Source: Bacteroidales bacterium
GTDB taxonomy: Bacteria; Bacteroidota; Bacteroidia; Bacteroidales; Muribaculaceae
Length of the DNA stretch: 64,000 bases
NCBI GenBank assembly: GCA_004552485.1
Contig: SFOH01000001.1
Location: forward strand, 83,433 to 147,432
Direction: 5' to 3'
This document shows, in pieces, positions 43,792-51,649 of this stretch; position 1 is the stretch's first letter; each line of letters starts with the position of its first letter. The translations under genes were made by a program, and so were the position numbers. Below the pieces are notes generated by a model that was not told where the DNA came from, ran no database searches, and was given only the letters and a program-made list of their open reading frames with translations.

Positions 43792-44112
43792 ATGAACAAG
43801 GTAATACTTATGGGCAACGTGGGCGCCGACCCGGAGATACGCTACGTCGAGAAGCGCCAGCTGGCCACAATGTCGCTGGCCACCAACGAGCCGGCCCGCA
43901 CACTCACCAACGGCACCGTCATCCCGGAGCGCACCGAGTGGCACCGCCTGGTCATGTGGGACCGCCATGCCGAGCTCGCCGAGAAATACATCCGCAAGGG
44001 TTCGCGACTGCTCATCGAAGGCAAAATCCGCACCCGCACCTGGGAAGACCGCAACGCCATCCACCGAACTGTCACCGAAATCTACGTGGAGTCGCTCGAC
44101 ATCATCCGCTGA
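43792..44112 (+). CDS. Short single-stranded DNA-binding protein (OB fold)
   Basis: The protein has 106 residues. MNKVILMGNVGADPEIRYVE, EWHRLVMWDRHAELAEKYI and KGSRLLIEGKIRTRTWED are SSB core motifs. Typical SSB proteins have a disordered tail with an acidic tip (DDDIPF) that recruits partners; here the protein stops at ESLDIIR right after the OB fold. It could be a second, specialised SSB. It lies 51 bases after the kinase gene and before a strong terminator, so it ends this operon. A link with wall salvage is not obvious. Confidence 0.9.
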   Translation: MNKVILMGNVGADPEIRYVEKRQLATMSLATNEPARTLTNGTVIPERTEWHRLVMWDRHAELAEKYIRKGSRLLIEGKIRTRTWEDRNAIHRTVTEIYVESLDIIR

Positions 44113-44151
44113 CCCCCCCCCCACCCTCCCACACATTATATTATTGTAATC

Positions 44152-44197
44152 AAAAACAGGGCTGACGCGGCCAGAATCCGCATCAGCCCTGTTTTTT
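44152..44197 (+). terminator. Strong terminator after the short SSB gene
   Basis: The arms 44152-44170 and 44178-44196 form a 19-bp stem with one mismatch, flanked by A-runs and T-runs, around a 7-base loop. It closes the plus-strand amidase-kinase-SSB operon and can also work in the reverse direction. Confidence 0.85.
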
Positions 44198-44356
44198 AAC
44201 TTAAAATTCTTAAGTTCGGTTAATAACGCCGGTGCCGGTGAACTAATGATGCGTCATGGCGTTTTATTGACAAAAGCAGGACGGAATCCCGAGCGATTCC
44301 AACGAAATCCTGCCAAGCAATTATATAACAATAACAATATCATCATTCTGAATACT

Positions 44357-44932
44357 ATGACTTATACACAACCTGAATTGCCCTATGCGCAGGATGCTCT
44401 CGAGCCCGCCATCAGCGCCGAAACCGTAAAGTACCACTACGGCAAACACGAGAAAGCATACATAGAAAACCTCAACCGCCTCATCAAAGGCACCGAGTTT
44501 GAGGACAGCGACTTGGAGGAAGTGATCGTGCGCTCGTCAGGCGCCCTGTTCAACAACGCTTCCCAGGCCTGGAACCACATCTTCTACTTCTTCTCGTTCA
44601 GCCCTGATGGCGGCGGAGAGCCCACCGGCGACCTGCGCATGGCCATCGACCGCGACTTCGGCAGCTTCGAGAACTTCCGCCGCGCCTTTGTCGACGCCGG
44701 CGTCGGCCTCTTCGGCTCCGGATGGGTATGGCTCTCCAAGGACAACGACGGCAAGCTCTTCATAACCCAGGGCCCCAACGCAGGCAATCCCCTCACCGAA
44801 GGCCTCACTCCCCTGCTCACTTTCGACGTCTGGGAGCACGCCTACTATCTGGATTACCACAACCTGCGCAAGGATGCCCTCGAAGCCCTGTGGACCATCG
44901 TCGACTGGGACGTTGTCGAGTCGCGCTATTGA
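44357..44932 (+). CDS. sodB: Superoxide dismutase (Fe/Mn type)
   Basis: This 191-residue cytoplasmic enzyme dismutates superoxide. Metal ligands are visible: His in VKYHYGKHEKAYIENLN (first His and KH pair), His in ASQAWNHIFYFFSF, and Asp/His in TFDVWEHAYYLDYHN. GSGWVWLSKDND is the family core. The longer reading from 44246 has a noncoding look; ATG at 44357 gives MTYTQPELPYAQDALEP, the classical N terminus. Iron versus manganese use cannot be decided safely; iron or cambialistic enzymes are common in Bacteroidetes. It stands alone between terminators. Confidence 0.95.
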   Translation: MTYTQPELPYAQDALEPAISAETVKYHYGKHEKAYIENLNRLIKGTEFEDSDLEEVIVRSSGALFNNASQAWNHIFYFFSFSPDGGGEPTGDLRMAIDRDFGSFENFRRAFVDAGVGLFGSGWVWLSKDNDGKLFITQGPNAGNPLTEGLTPLLTFDVWEHAYYLDYHNLRKDALEALWTIVDWDVVESRY

Positions 44933-45111
44933 ACCCCGGTCTGTATAAGTTCATTCAAAGATAAACAGATACCACGAAAACTAAAGCACCTCTAATACTG
45001 AACACTATTTACAGAAAGATTAAAACCCAACACAAAACAACTACATTTTAAGCATAATGTGATGAATGGAAAGGGAGGAACTTGTGAAAGCTCCTCTTTT
45101 TCTTATTCTCT

Positions 45112-45171
45112 CAATTGGTCTAATTGGTCCAATTAGTCCAATTAGCCCAATTAGTCCAATTAGACCAATTG
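45112..45171. repeat. Nine-base tandem repeat with perfect terminal inverted arms
   Basis: Six units close to AATTAGTCC run from 45113 to 45166 (variants GGTCT, GGTCC, AGTCC, AGCCC, AGTCC, AGACC after AATT). The outer 16 bases CAATTGGTCTAATTGG (45112-45127) and CCAATTAGACCAATTG (45156-45171) are perfect reverse complements, so the whole block can fold as a long hairpin. It lies in the 539-base gene-free gap 44933-45471 behind the sod gene. Confidence 0.85.
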
Positions 45172-45186
45172 CTAAGCCCCGGAAAG

Positions 45187-45220
45187 CAAAAAAAAGAGGT
45201 GCCTCACGGCAACTCTTTTT
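45187..45220. terminator. Bidirectional terminator-like hairpin
   Basis: Arms GAGGTGCC (45196-45203) and GGCAACTC (45208-45215) pair with one mismatch around TCAC. A run of A (45188-45195) precedes the stem and a run of T (45216-45220) follows it. The layout fits termination in both directions. The rest of the gap up to 45410 is A/T-rich and shows no gene that I can support. Confidence 0.65.
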
Positions 45221-45415
45221 CCTTAAACCTTTATCTTAATCTAATACTATGAAAAACACACATGCAAATGTACTCATTTTTCGGCATCCCTTCCAAATCA
45301 TTTTGAAAAATATTTATAATTTCGGCTAAATTTAACTCTTTTTAACCAAAAAGCACCCCAATTTTTCCCACCCTTACGATAAATGTTCACTTCGAGACGC
45401 CCTCGCGCCCTCCGA

Positions 45416-45447
45416 TTTGCCCATCTTCGCTTTATTCATTATATTTG
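45416..45447 (+). promoter_or_regulatory. Bacteroidetes-type promoter of the methyltransferase gene
   Basis: TTTG (45416-45419), 20 bases, then TATATTTG (45440-45447), an exact consensus match. The start of transcription near 45454 lies about 18 bases before the ATG at 45472. Confidence 0.75.
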
Positions 45448-45471
45448 CACCTGCATAACTCTCACGAACCC

Positions 45472-46707
45472 ATGACTGAATACTCTCAGGAATTCTTCGA
45501 CTTCATCGACAAACACCGTGACGACGACCCGCAGAAGCTGCGCCTCAAGTGGGCCGGCAAAGCCGCCGACTTCGACGTCGCGCTGGCCATCACCCAGATT
45601 GAGTGTCGTCGCAAATACGCACGCAAGCTCGCCGACACCCTCGCACGCGCCCACGACCGCTTCATCTTCCCCGACACTCTCGCCGGCGAACAGTGCACAT
45701 CCGACGCCCTCGCCGCCTGGCACGCCCGCCTCGTCACCCCCGGCACCACCGTCACCGACATGACAGCCGGTCTCGGCATCGACGCCCTCCACATTGCCCC
45801 GCGCGCCGCCTCCGTCACCGCCATCGAACGCAAGCCCGAGCTGGCGGACGCCCTCGAGCACAACGCCGCGGTCCTCGATGTCGCGAACCTCAGCGTCCTC
45901 AACGGCGACTCCGTGGCTCTCCTCGACGACGGCAAGCTCAGCTCCGACACCGTCTTCATCGATCCGGCACGTCGTGCAGCCGACGGCGGCCGCGTGTTCT
46001 CCATCGCCGACTGTCAGCCCGACGTCACAGCCCTGCTCCCCGCCATGCGCCGCTGCTTCCGCACGCTCATCGCCAAGCTCTCGCCCATGCTCGACATGAC
46101 GCAGACGGCGCGCCTCCTGCCCGGCATCAACGCCCTCTACGCCGTCGGCACGCCGCGCGAGTGCAAGGAGCTCGTGGCCGTCGTCGACCTCGCCAATACC
46201 GCTGAGGCCGGACCCGCACTTCCTCTCCACGCTGTCACTATCGACGCAGACGGCAATGCCTCTGACTTCGCCTTCACCGCTGCCGAGGAGGCCGCAGCCA
46301 AAGCCCCCACGGCCATCCCCGCCGCAGGCGACTATGTCTGCGAACCCTACCCAGTCATACTCAAGTCCGGCGCCTTCGCCATGTTCGCCGTCCGCTTCGG
46401 CCTGGCCAAACTCTCCGACAACACCCACGTCTATCTCACCAAAGAGCTCCCCTCGGCCGACATCCCCGCCAACATCTACCGCATCGCCGACGTAATACCC
46501 TGGCAGTCAAAGCATCTGAAACGTCTGAGCCGCACCTACCCCGCCGCCGATGTCGCCGTCCGCAACTTCGCCATGACCGCCGACGCCCTCCGCGCCAAAC
46601 TCGGCGTGCGTCCCGCCAACGCTGCATCGCCGCTCCGCATCCTGGGCGTCACTACGACCGCCGGCGAACGCCTCCTGCTCATTCTCACACCATTAGCCCA
46701 CAAATAG
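45472..46707 (+). CDS. SAM-dependent methyltransferase with THUMP-like C-terminal domain
   Basis: The protein has 411 residues from ATG 45472. The promoter at 45416-45447 makes the more upstream start at 45445 unlikely. A Rossmann-type SAM site reads TVTDMTAGLGIDALHIA, then TAIERKPELADALEHN and VFIDPARRAADGGRVFSI, where DPAR takes the place of the NPPY-like motif. The C-terminal 100 residues, with IYRIADVIPWQSKHLKR and YPAADVAVRNFAM, fit the THUMP-like domain of Bacteroidetes methyltransferases. Target RNA or protein is unknown. The gene ends with TAG, showing that TAG is a normal stop here. Confidence 0.85.
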   Translation: MTEYSQEFFDFIDKHRDDDPQKLRLKWAGKAADFDVALAITQIECRRKYARKLADTLARAHDRFIFPDTLAGEQCTSDALAAWHARLVTPGTTVTDMTAGLGIDALHIAPRAASVTAIERKPELADALEHNAAVLDVANLSVLNGDSVALLDDGKLSSDTVFIDPARRAADGGRVFSIADCQPDVTALLPAMRRCFRTLIAKLSPMLDMTQTARLLPGINALYAVGTPRECKELVAVVDLANTAEAGPALPLHAVTIDADGNASDFAFTAAEEAAAKAPTAIPAAGDYVCEPYPVILKSGAFAMFAVRFGLAKLSDNTHVYLTKELPSADIPANIYRIADVIPWQSKHLKRLSRTYPAADVAVRNFAMTADALRAKLGVRPANAASPLRILGVTTTAGERLLLILTPLAHK

Positions 46708-46716
46708 GCGTCAAAA

Positions 46717-46748
46717 CTTGCACGTTCGCCGCAAATTCCCTAACTTTG
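46717..46748 (+). promoter_or_regulatory. Promoter of the YARHG-M15 pair
   Basis: CTTG (46717-46720), 20 bases, then TAACTTTG (46741-46748). The -7 element is perfect and the -33 element is one base off TTTG. The leader to the ATG at 46819 is about 65 bases. Confidence 0.65.
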
Positions 46749-46818
46749 CATATAGAAAACAACGGAAGCCCGACGCTTCCCGACAGACACATTGCCTAAC
46801 CTTTCAAATTACACCGAT

Positions 46819-47193
46819 ATGAAAAAACTTATCCTTATCCTTGTAGCAGCCATCTTCGCTGCCGTACCCGTTGAAATGCAGGCCCAGCGCGTGCGCTCGC
46901 TCCGCGAGATTCAGGGCAAAGCCGCCGCACGACAGACCTCTGTCGAGTCATGCCCCTTCGCCTGGCTCAAGTACAACAAAGTGACATATTACGACATCTC
47001 CGACATGAACGGCTCGGAGCTGCGCATTCTCCGCAACGCCATCTTCGCCATGCACGGCTACATCTTCAAGTCAGCCGACCTGCGCAACTACTTCAAACAG
47101 TTCAACTGGTACGTTCCCCGCTACAAGGACGTGACACGCTTCCTGAACAAAACGGAGCAGTACAACATCGCCTTCATCCGCCGGTATGAATAA
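46819..47193 (+). CDS. Secreted YARHG-domain protein
   Basis: The protein has 124 residues from ATG 46819 (MKKLILILVAAIFAAVPVEM is a signal peptide; the nine residues before it in the longer reading are unlikely). LRILRNAIFAMHGYIFKSAD, followed by LRNYFKQFNWYVP, is the YARHG domain, a small helical module found in extracellular proteins often linked to peptidases or lipoproteins. Its last 8 bases overlap the start of the M15 peptidase gene in another frame. A joint role at the cell wall is plausible. The molecular function of YARHG is not established. Confidence 0.85.
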   Translation: MKKLILILVAAIFAAVPVEMQAQRVRSLREIQGKAAARQTSVESCPFAWLKYNKVTYYDISDMNGSELRILRNAIFAMHGYIFKSADLRNYFKQFNWYVPRYKDVTRFLNKTEQYNIAFIRRYE

Positions 47194-48061
47194 ATTCGCG
47201 GTAACGGTTCTCACGCCGCTTCTCCTCGTTTTCGGGGCCACCAACTGCAGTGCCGGCCAAAATCCCGAATCTGCCGCCAAGACCGATAAGGCCGCTGCCC
47301 CGGCCGCTGCCGCCGACATCCCCGCCGGCGCCCGCGCCATAATCGAGTCATACCCCGACTTCTTCGGCGAGAACGCCTGGCAAAAGGGCACGCTCGTGTG
47401 GAAAGACGGCACCAAAACCGTCTACGACGACGGCCGCGAAAAGAGCCATCAGCAGCTCCTCGACGAGGCCGACCCCGAGGACATGTTCCACTTCGTCTAC
47501 GACGCCGGCCTCTCGCCCGACATCCCCTATCTCCATGACCCGGGCCGTTCCCGCAACGACGCCATGTTCATGAAGATGTACGGCAACAGCGCCGCCGCCG
47601 TCCAGCGCAACCTCGTCACCGTCAAGTGGTTCGGCCAGAACTTGCGCGTTCCGTCCGTCAACGGCGTCGACAAAGCCCTGCGCGCCGTGGCCGACGAACT
47701 GGCCAAGCATCCCGAGCTGAAGAAGTATCTCAAAAGCTCGGGCACATTCTACTGGCGCCAGGTGCGCGGCGCAAAACGCATGAGCGCCCACTCCTACGGC
47801 ATCGCCATCGACATCGGCGTCAACCACAGCGCCTTCTGGCAGTGGAAGAATCCCCGCGCCACGGAAACGTCGCACATCAAATACAGCAACTCGTTCCCCA
47901 TGGAGCTGGTGAAAATCTTCGAGAAGCACGGATTCATCTGGGGCGGCGCATGGTACCACTACGACACCATGCACTTCGAATATCGCCCGGAGATCATCCG
48001 TTATGCCGAGCTCATGCGCGCCGCCAAGCCGGCCAAGGACGAGCCGAAGACCAAGAAATAA
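47186..48061 (+). CDS. M15-family D-Ala-D-Ala carboxypeptidase/endopeptidase-like protein
   Basis: The protein has 291 residues with a signal-like N terminus (LTPLLLVFGATNCSAG; the Cys could be a lipobox Cys, so lipoprotein anchoring is possible). The zinc site is visible: His and Asp in SAHSYGIAIDIG and His in YHYDTMHFEYRPE. Such enzymes cut cross-linked or terminal D-Ala residues of peptidoglycan stem peptides. It overlaps the YARHG gene by 8 bases and ends before a clear terminator. Endopeptidase versus carboxypeptidase action cannot be told. Confidence 0.88.
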   Translation: MNKFAVTVLTPLLLVFGATNCSAGQNPESAAKTDKAAAPAAAADIPAGARAIIESYPDFFGENAWQKGTLVWKDGTKTVYDDGREKSHQQLLDEADPEDMFHFVYDAGLSPDIPYLHDPGRSRNDAMFMKMYGNSAAAVQRNLVTVKWFGQNLRVPSVNGVDKALRAVADELAKHPELKKYLKSSGTFYWRQVRGAKRMSAHSYGIAIDIGVNHSAFWQWKNPRATETSHIKYSNSFPMELVKIFEKHGFIWGGAWYHYDTMHFEYRPEIIRYAELMRAAKPAKDEPKTKK

Positions 48062-48109
48062 GCAACGCAAGGTCCTCGCGGCCGCGGATTGCCAACCGAA
48101 TATGTGAGA

Positions 48110-48137
48110 GCGGGGCCGGCGCGCCGGCCCCGCTTTT
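48110..48137 (+). terminator. Rho-independent-type terminator after the M15 gene
   Basis: GCGGGGCCGGC (48110-48120) and GCCGGCCCCGC (48123-48133) are perfect 11-bp arms with almost no loop, followed by TTTT. The sequence is also a near-perfect palindrome. Confidence 0.75.
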
Positions 48138-48196
48138 ATGAGCCCTCGAACGGCGGCGGAGTCCTTTCCGGGCCGGCCGCCAACAAACAATTGTTT

Positions 48197-48835
48197 ATGG
48201 AACAGATTCTGAAATACTTCAAGGACGTGCTCACGCCCGAGCAGGTGCAGCGCTTCGAGGCCCTCCAAGGCCTCTACACCGAGTGGAACGCGCGCATCAA
48301 TGTCATCTCCCGCAAGGACATCGACAATCTCTACGAGCGCCACGTGCTCCATTCCCTCGCCATCGCCCGCTTCCTGGGGCCGCTCCAACCCGGCACCACC
48401 TTCCTGGACATGGGCACCGGCGGCGGATTCCCCGGCATTCCCCTCGCAATCTTCTACCCCCGGTGCCGCTTCCATCTCGTCGACCGCATCGCCAAGAAGC
48501 TGCGCGTGGCCGAGACGGTGGCCAAGGAGATAGGCCTGGACAACGTCACCTTTCAGCATGGCGACATCGGCGAGTGCCACGAGCGCTACAACTACGTTGT
48601 CTCGCGCGCGGTGATGCGCCTCGACGGCCTCGTGAAGCTCACACGCAAGAATGTGGCGCCGCAATCGCCGGCCGTCAAGAACCAATATGCCAACGGAATC
48701 GTTTGTCTTAAAGGAGGTGACACCGAGGAAGAGTCACGCGACGTGCGCTTCCCCGTCATCGAATTCCCCCTCTCGGAATCCTTCGCCGAGCCTTTCTTCG
48801 AGACAAAAAAGCTTATCTACGTACCCATAAAATGA
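48197..48835 (+). CDS. rsmG: 16S rRNA (guanine-527-N7)-methyltransferase RsmG
   Basis: The protein has 212 residues from ATG 48197. The N-terminal helices KYFKDVLTPEQVQRFEALQ and WNARINVISRKDIDNLYERH are typical RsmG (GidB). The SAM-binding segment FLDMGTGGGFPGIPLAIFYP and VSRAVMRLDGLVKLTRK follow. The reading from 48089 includes the preceding terminator and is unlikely. It is followed after 9 bases by the MBL hydrolase gene. It methylates the ribosomal decoding region and affects streptomycin sensitivity in other species. Confidence 0.96.
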   Translation: MEQILKYFKDVLTPEQVQRFEALQGLYTEWNARINVISRKDIDNLYERHVLHSLAIARFLGPLQPGTTFLDMGTGGGFPGIPLAIFYPRCRFHLVDRIAKKLRVAETVAKEIGLDNVTFQHGDIGECHERYNYVVSRAVMRLDGLVKLTRKNVAPQSPAVKNQYANGIVCLKGGDTEEESRDVRFPVIEFPLSESFAEPFFETKKLIYVPIK

Positions 48836-48844
48836 TATTGTAAG

Positions 48845-49489
48845 ATGCTGAAAATAAAACAGTTCGTATTCAATCCGTTTGACGAGAACACCTATCTCAT
48901 CGTTGACAACGACACCCTGAAGGCCGCCGTTGTCGACCCCGGCATGTTCACCGACCGCGACCTCCTGGTCTTTGACGATTTCATCCGCCTCAACAAGATA
49001 AAACTCGTTCAGGTCATCAACACCCACATGCACGTCGACCACTGTTTCGGCGACAATTACGTGCGCGACAAATACGGCGTGAAGGTCTCGGCCCACCTCG
49101 GCGACGACTTCTACGCCGCCGCCATGGAGCAGCAGGCCGCGCGCTTCGGCATGGTGCGCCACATGAAACCCGTGATGATCGACTGCCCCCTCGACGACGG
49201 CGACACAATCATCATCGGCCGAAGCACCATCCATGTGCTCCACGTCCCCGGCCACAGCCCTGGCGGCATCGCCCTCTATGACAAGGAAGACGGATGGGTC
49301 ATCACCGGCGACAGCCTCTTCCGCGGCTCGATTGGCCGCACCGACTTCGAAGGCGGAAGCATGTCGCAGCTCATCAATGCCGCGCGCACCAAACTCCTCA
49401 CCCTCCCCGACGACACCGTCGTCTACCCCGGCCACGGCCCCTCGACAACCGTGGGTCAGGAGAAAAAATCAAACCCCTATCTCCAATGA
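48845..49489 (+). CDS. MBL-fold metallohydrolase (glyoxalase II-like)
   Basis: The protein has 214 residues. The metal-binding motif INTHMHVDHCFGDN (H-x-H-x-D-H), followed by LHVPGHSPGGIALYD, GDSLFRGSIGRTDF and VVYPGHGPSTTVGQE, is the signature of small glyoxalase II-type hydrolases such as YcbL. It probably hydrolyses a thioester or related substrate in the cytoplasm. The stop overlaps the queA start (ATGA), so translation is coupled. Substrate unknown. Confidence 0.9.
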   Translation: MLKIKQFVFNPFDENTYLIVDNDTLKAAVVDPGMFTDRDLLVFDDFIRLNKIKLVQVINTHMHVDHCFGDNYVRDKYGVKVSAHLGDDFYAAAMEQQAARFGMVRHMKPVMIDCPLDDGDTIIIGRSTIHVLHVPGHSPGGIALYDKEDGWVITGDSLFRGSIGRTDFEGGSMSQLINAARTKLLTLPDDTVVYPGHGPSTTVGQEKKSNPYLQ

Positions 49490-50700
49490 ATCCTCAGGAA
49501 ATACAAATCGCCGACTACGTCTACGACCTCCCCGACGACCGCATAGCCCGCCACCCTCTCGCCGTCCGCGACAGCTGCAAATTGCTGGTAGCCAACAGCA
49601 AAGGCGTCATTGACGACACCGTCTTCACCGCCCTGCCCGAGCTACTGCCTGCCGATGCCATGCTCGTTTACAACAACACGCGCGTCATCAACGCCCGCGT
49701 GATTCTCCACAAGGCCACAGGCGCCGCCATCGAGATTTTCTGCCTCGAGCCCGTCTCTCCCGCCGACTACGAGCGCATGTTCGCATCCACCGGTCCCGTC
49801 GTGTGGCGCTGTCTCGTCGGCAACTCCAAGCGCTGGAAAGAGGGCACACTCTCGCGCGTGCTCGACATCCCCGGCGTCGGCGCCGTCACCATGCACGCAG
49901 TCCGCAAGGCCCGCGAAGAAGGCGGCGCATCGTCGCTCATAGAGTTCTCGTGGGACAACCCCGACTGCACGCTCGCCCAGGTCATCGAGGCCGCCGGCGT
50001 AATTCCCATTCCGCCCTACCTCAACCGCGAGACCGAAGCCTGCGACTCTGAAGACTATCAGACCATCTTCTCACGCATCGAAGGCTCCGTGGCCGCTCCC
50101 ACCGCCGGTCTCCACTTCACCGACCGCGTCCTCGCCGACATCGACGCCCGCGGAATACGCCGCCGCGAGGTGACCCTCCACGTCGGCGCCGGCACGTTCC
50201 GCCCCGTCCAGGGCGACTGCGTGGGCGAGCACACTATGCACGCCGAGTTCATCGTCGTCTCACGCGCGCTCATCGAGGAGCTTGCCAACGAAGAGAACGT
50301 CTACGCCGTGGGCACCACCTCGGTGCGCACCCTCGAGAGTCTCTACCACATCGGCTGCCTCATCAGCCAGGGACGCTGGGAGGGCGAAGTGCCGCAGTGG
50401 TATCCCTACGACCCCTCCCACCCCAACCTGTCCCCCCGCGACGCACTCACCGTCCTGGCCGACTATCTGCGCAAAAACGGGATGGACTCACTCATCGGAA
50501 GCACCCGCATCATCATCGCTCCCGGCTATCAATACCGCATCGTCCACGGCATGGTCACCAACTTCCACCAGCCCGGCTCAACCCTGCTGCTTCTTGTCAG
50601 CGCACTCCTCGGCGACGCCTGGCGCGATGTCTACGCATACGCCCTCGCCCACGGCTACCGCTTCCTCTCTTACGGCGACGCCTGCCTCTTCACACACTGA
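49486..50700 (+). CDS. queA: S-adenosylmethionine:tRNA ribosyltransferase-isomerase QueA
   Basis: QueA transfers the ribosyl part of SAM to preQ1 in tRNA on the way to queuosine. The protein has 404 residues from ATG 49486. Typical parts are DYVYDLPDDRIARHPLAVRD, YNNTRVINARV, EGSVAAPTAGLHFTDRVL, TLHVGAGTFRPV and VTNFHQPGSTLLLLVSALLG. The reading from 49294 overlaps the MBL gene and is unlikely. It closes the rsmG-MBL-queA set before a perfect terminator. Confidence 0.97.
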   Translation: MNPQEIQIADYVYDLPDDRIARHPLAVRDSCKLLVANSKGVIDDTVFTALPELLPADAMLVYNNTRVINARVILHKATGAAIEIFCLEPVSPADYERMFASTGPVVWRCLVGNSKRWKEGTLSRVLDIPGVGAVTMHAVRKAREEGGASSLIEFSWDNPDCTLAQVIEAAGVIPIPPYLNRETEACDSEDYQTIFSRIEGSVAAPTAGLHFTDRVLADIDARGIRRREVTLHVGAGTFRPVQGDCVGEHTMHAEFIVVSRALIEELANEENVYAVGTTSVRTLESLYHIGCLISQGRWEGEVPQWYPYDPSHPNLSPRDALTVLADYLRKNGMDSLIGSTRIIIAPGYQYRIVHGMVTNFHQPGSTLLLLVSALLGDAWRDVYAYALAHGYRFLSYGDACLFTH

Positions 50701-50720
50701 CACTCAGAACGTTACCCCAT

Positions 50721-50766
50721 AACGCAGCCGAGCACCTCTTTATCGGAGGTGCTCGGCTGCGTTTTT
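50721..50766 (+). terminator. Strong terminator after queA
   Basis: Perfect 18-bp arms (50721-50738 and 50746-50763) around TTTATCG, with T-run 50762-50766. The opposite lipoprotein gene ends just beyond it, so the stem can serve both directions. Confidence 0.92.
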
Positions 50767-50788
50767 ATCTTATGTCTGCTGCTAACCT

Positions 50789-51637
50789 TCAACGGAGCGC
50801 GTGACGGTCGTCATACTCGTGGCCGGTGGCCTTATAGTATTTGTCGAACAACTCGCGGTCAGTGGCCTTCCATTCAAGTCTCAAATCACTGACTTCAAGG
50901 AAGATAATGTCGTAGGCCTTGTAGATGATGTGAGCCTTCTGACCGGCTTTAACCGGAACACCGTTGCGGGTGCGCGGACCTCCGGAATTGGGAGAAATCG
51001 CAATGTAACCCATCGGCTCATCAGTCGTGAACAGCACGGCATATTCGCTGCCGTCGAGGTTCGTGCCCGTGTTGTTCTCAACCACGATATCGGCCGTACA
51101 GATGAATGAATCTTCATTGATACTTGTCTTGCCCAATGTGGCCTTAACGCCTCTTTTGAAGTCGTTGACAAAGCCGGGAACAAGTTCGGAGACAAAGGCG
51201 GTGTCGGCCATGCGCCGGGCGTTTTCCACGTCATTGAGCGAGTCGCTGTACTGACCGAATTTGCGGGCGGCGGCCATGCGCTCCGGAGCGTATGCAAAAA
51301 GGCCTTTCGAATTCTTCACGCTCGTCGTGCCATCGGCGGCGGTCACGACAGTCATCTGCGCGCGGTTGCCGTATTTCACGAGGTACGTGCCCTCTGCCCC
51401 GGCTTGTGCATACACCGTAATCGAATCATTTACAAGACCTTTCACCAGCGAGTCGGCCGCGGTCACATCGGCATAAAGAGCCTTGATGGAGTCGGCATTG
51501 CCTTCTTGCACCTTAGCGGCAAAATCCTTGGCAAAAGCGCGCACGTTGTCTTCCGGGGTGGCGGAGCTACCACCGCCGCAAGCGCTGACTCCGAGCATCA
51601 GGGCAACGCCGCCCAATGCCATAAACATTCGTTTCAT
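50789..51637 (-). CDS. Predicted lipoprotein of unknown function A
   Basis: The protein has 282 residues. MKRMFMALGGVALMLGVSAC contains a lipobox (GVSAC), followed by GGGSSATPEDNVRAFAKDFA. The remainder looks like two beta-rich halves: an N-terminal part with several Ala/Asp-rich helices, and a C-terminal part with NNTGTNLDGSEYAVLFTTDE and a Lys/Pro-rich segment. No enzymatic motif is recognised. It lies 12 bases after lipoprotein B on the same strand, so both are probably co-transcribed from the promoter at 52787-52818. Confidence 0.75.
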   Translation of the reverse strand: MKRMFMALGGVALMLGVSACGGGSSATPEDNVRAFAKDFAAKVQEGNADSIKALYADVTAADSLVKGLVNDSITVYAQAGAEGTYLVKYGNRAQMTVVTAADGTTSVKNSKGLFAYAPERMAAARKFGQYSDSLNDVENARRMADTAFVSELVPGFVNDFKRGVKATLGKTSINEDSFICTADIVVENNTGTNLDGSEYAVLFTTDEPMGYIAISPNSGGPRTRNGVPVKAGQKAHIIYKAYDIIFLEVSDLRLEWKATDRELFDKYYKATGHEYDDRHALR

Positions 51638-51649
51638 GACTTTATGATT

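Noticed and set aside
44111..44122. Run of ten C residues as a phase-variable tract
   Set aside because: It lies directly after the stop of the short SSB gene and before a terminator, so slippage would change no protein.
45112..45171. CRISPR-like array
   Set aside because: Units are only 9 bases, directly adjacent and without spacers; no cas genes are present.
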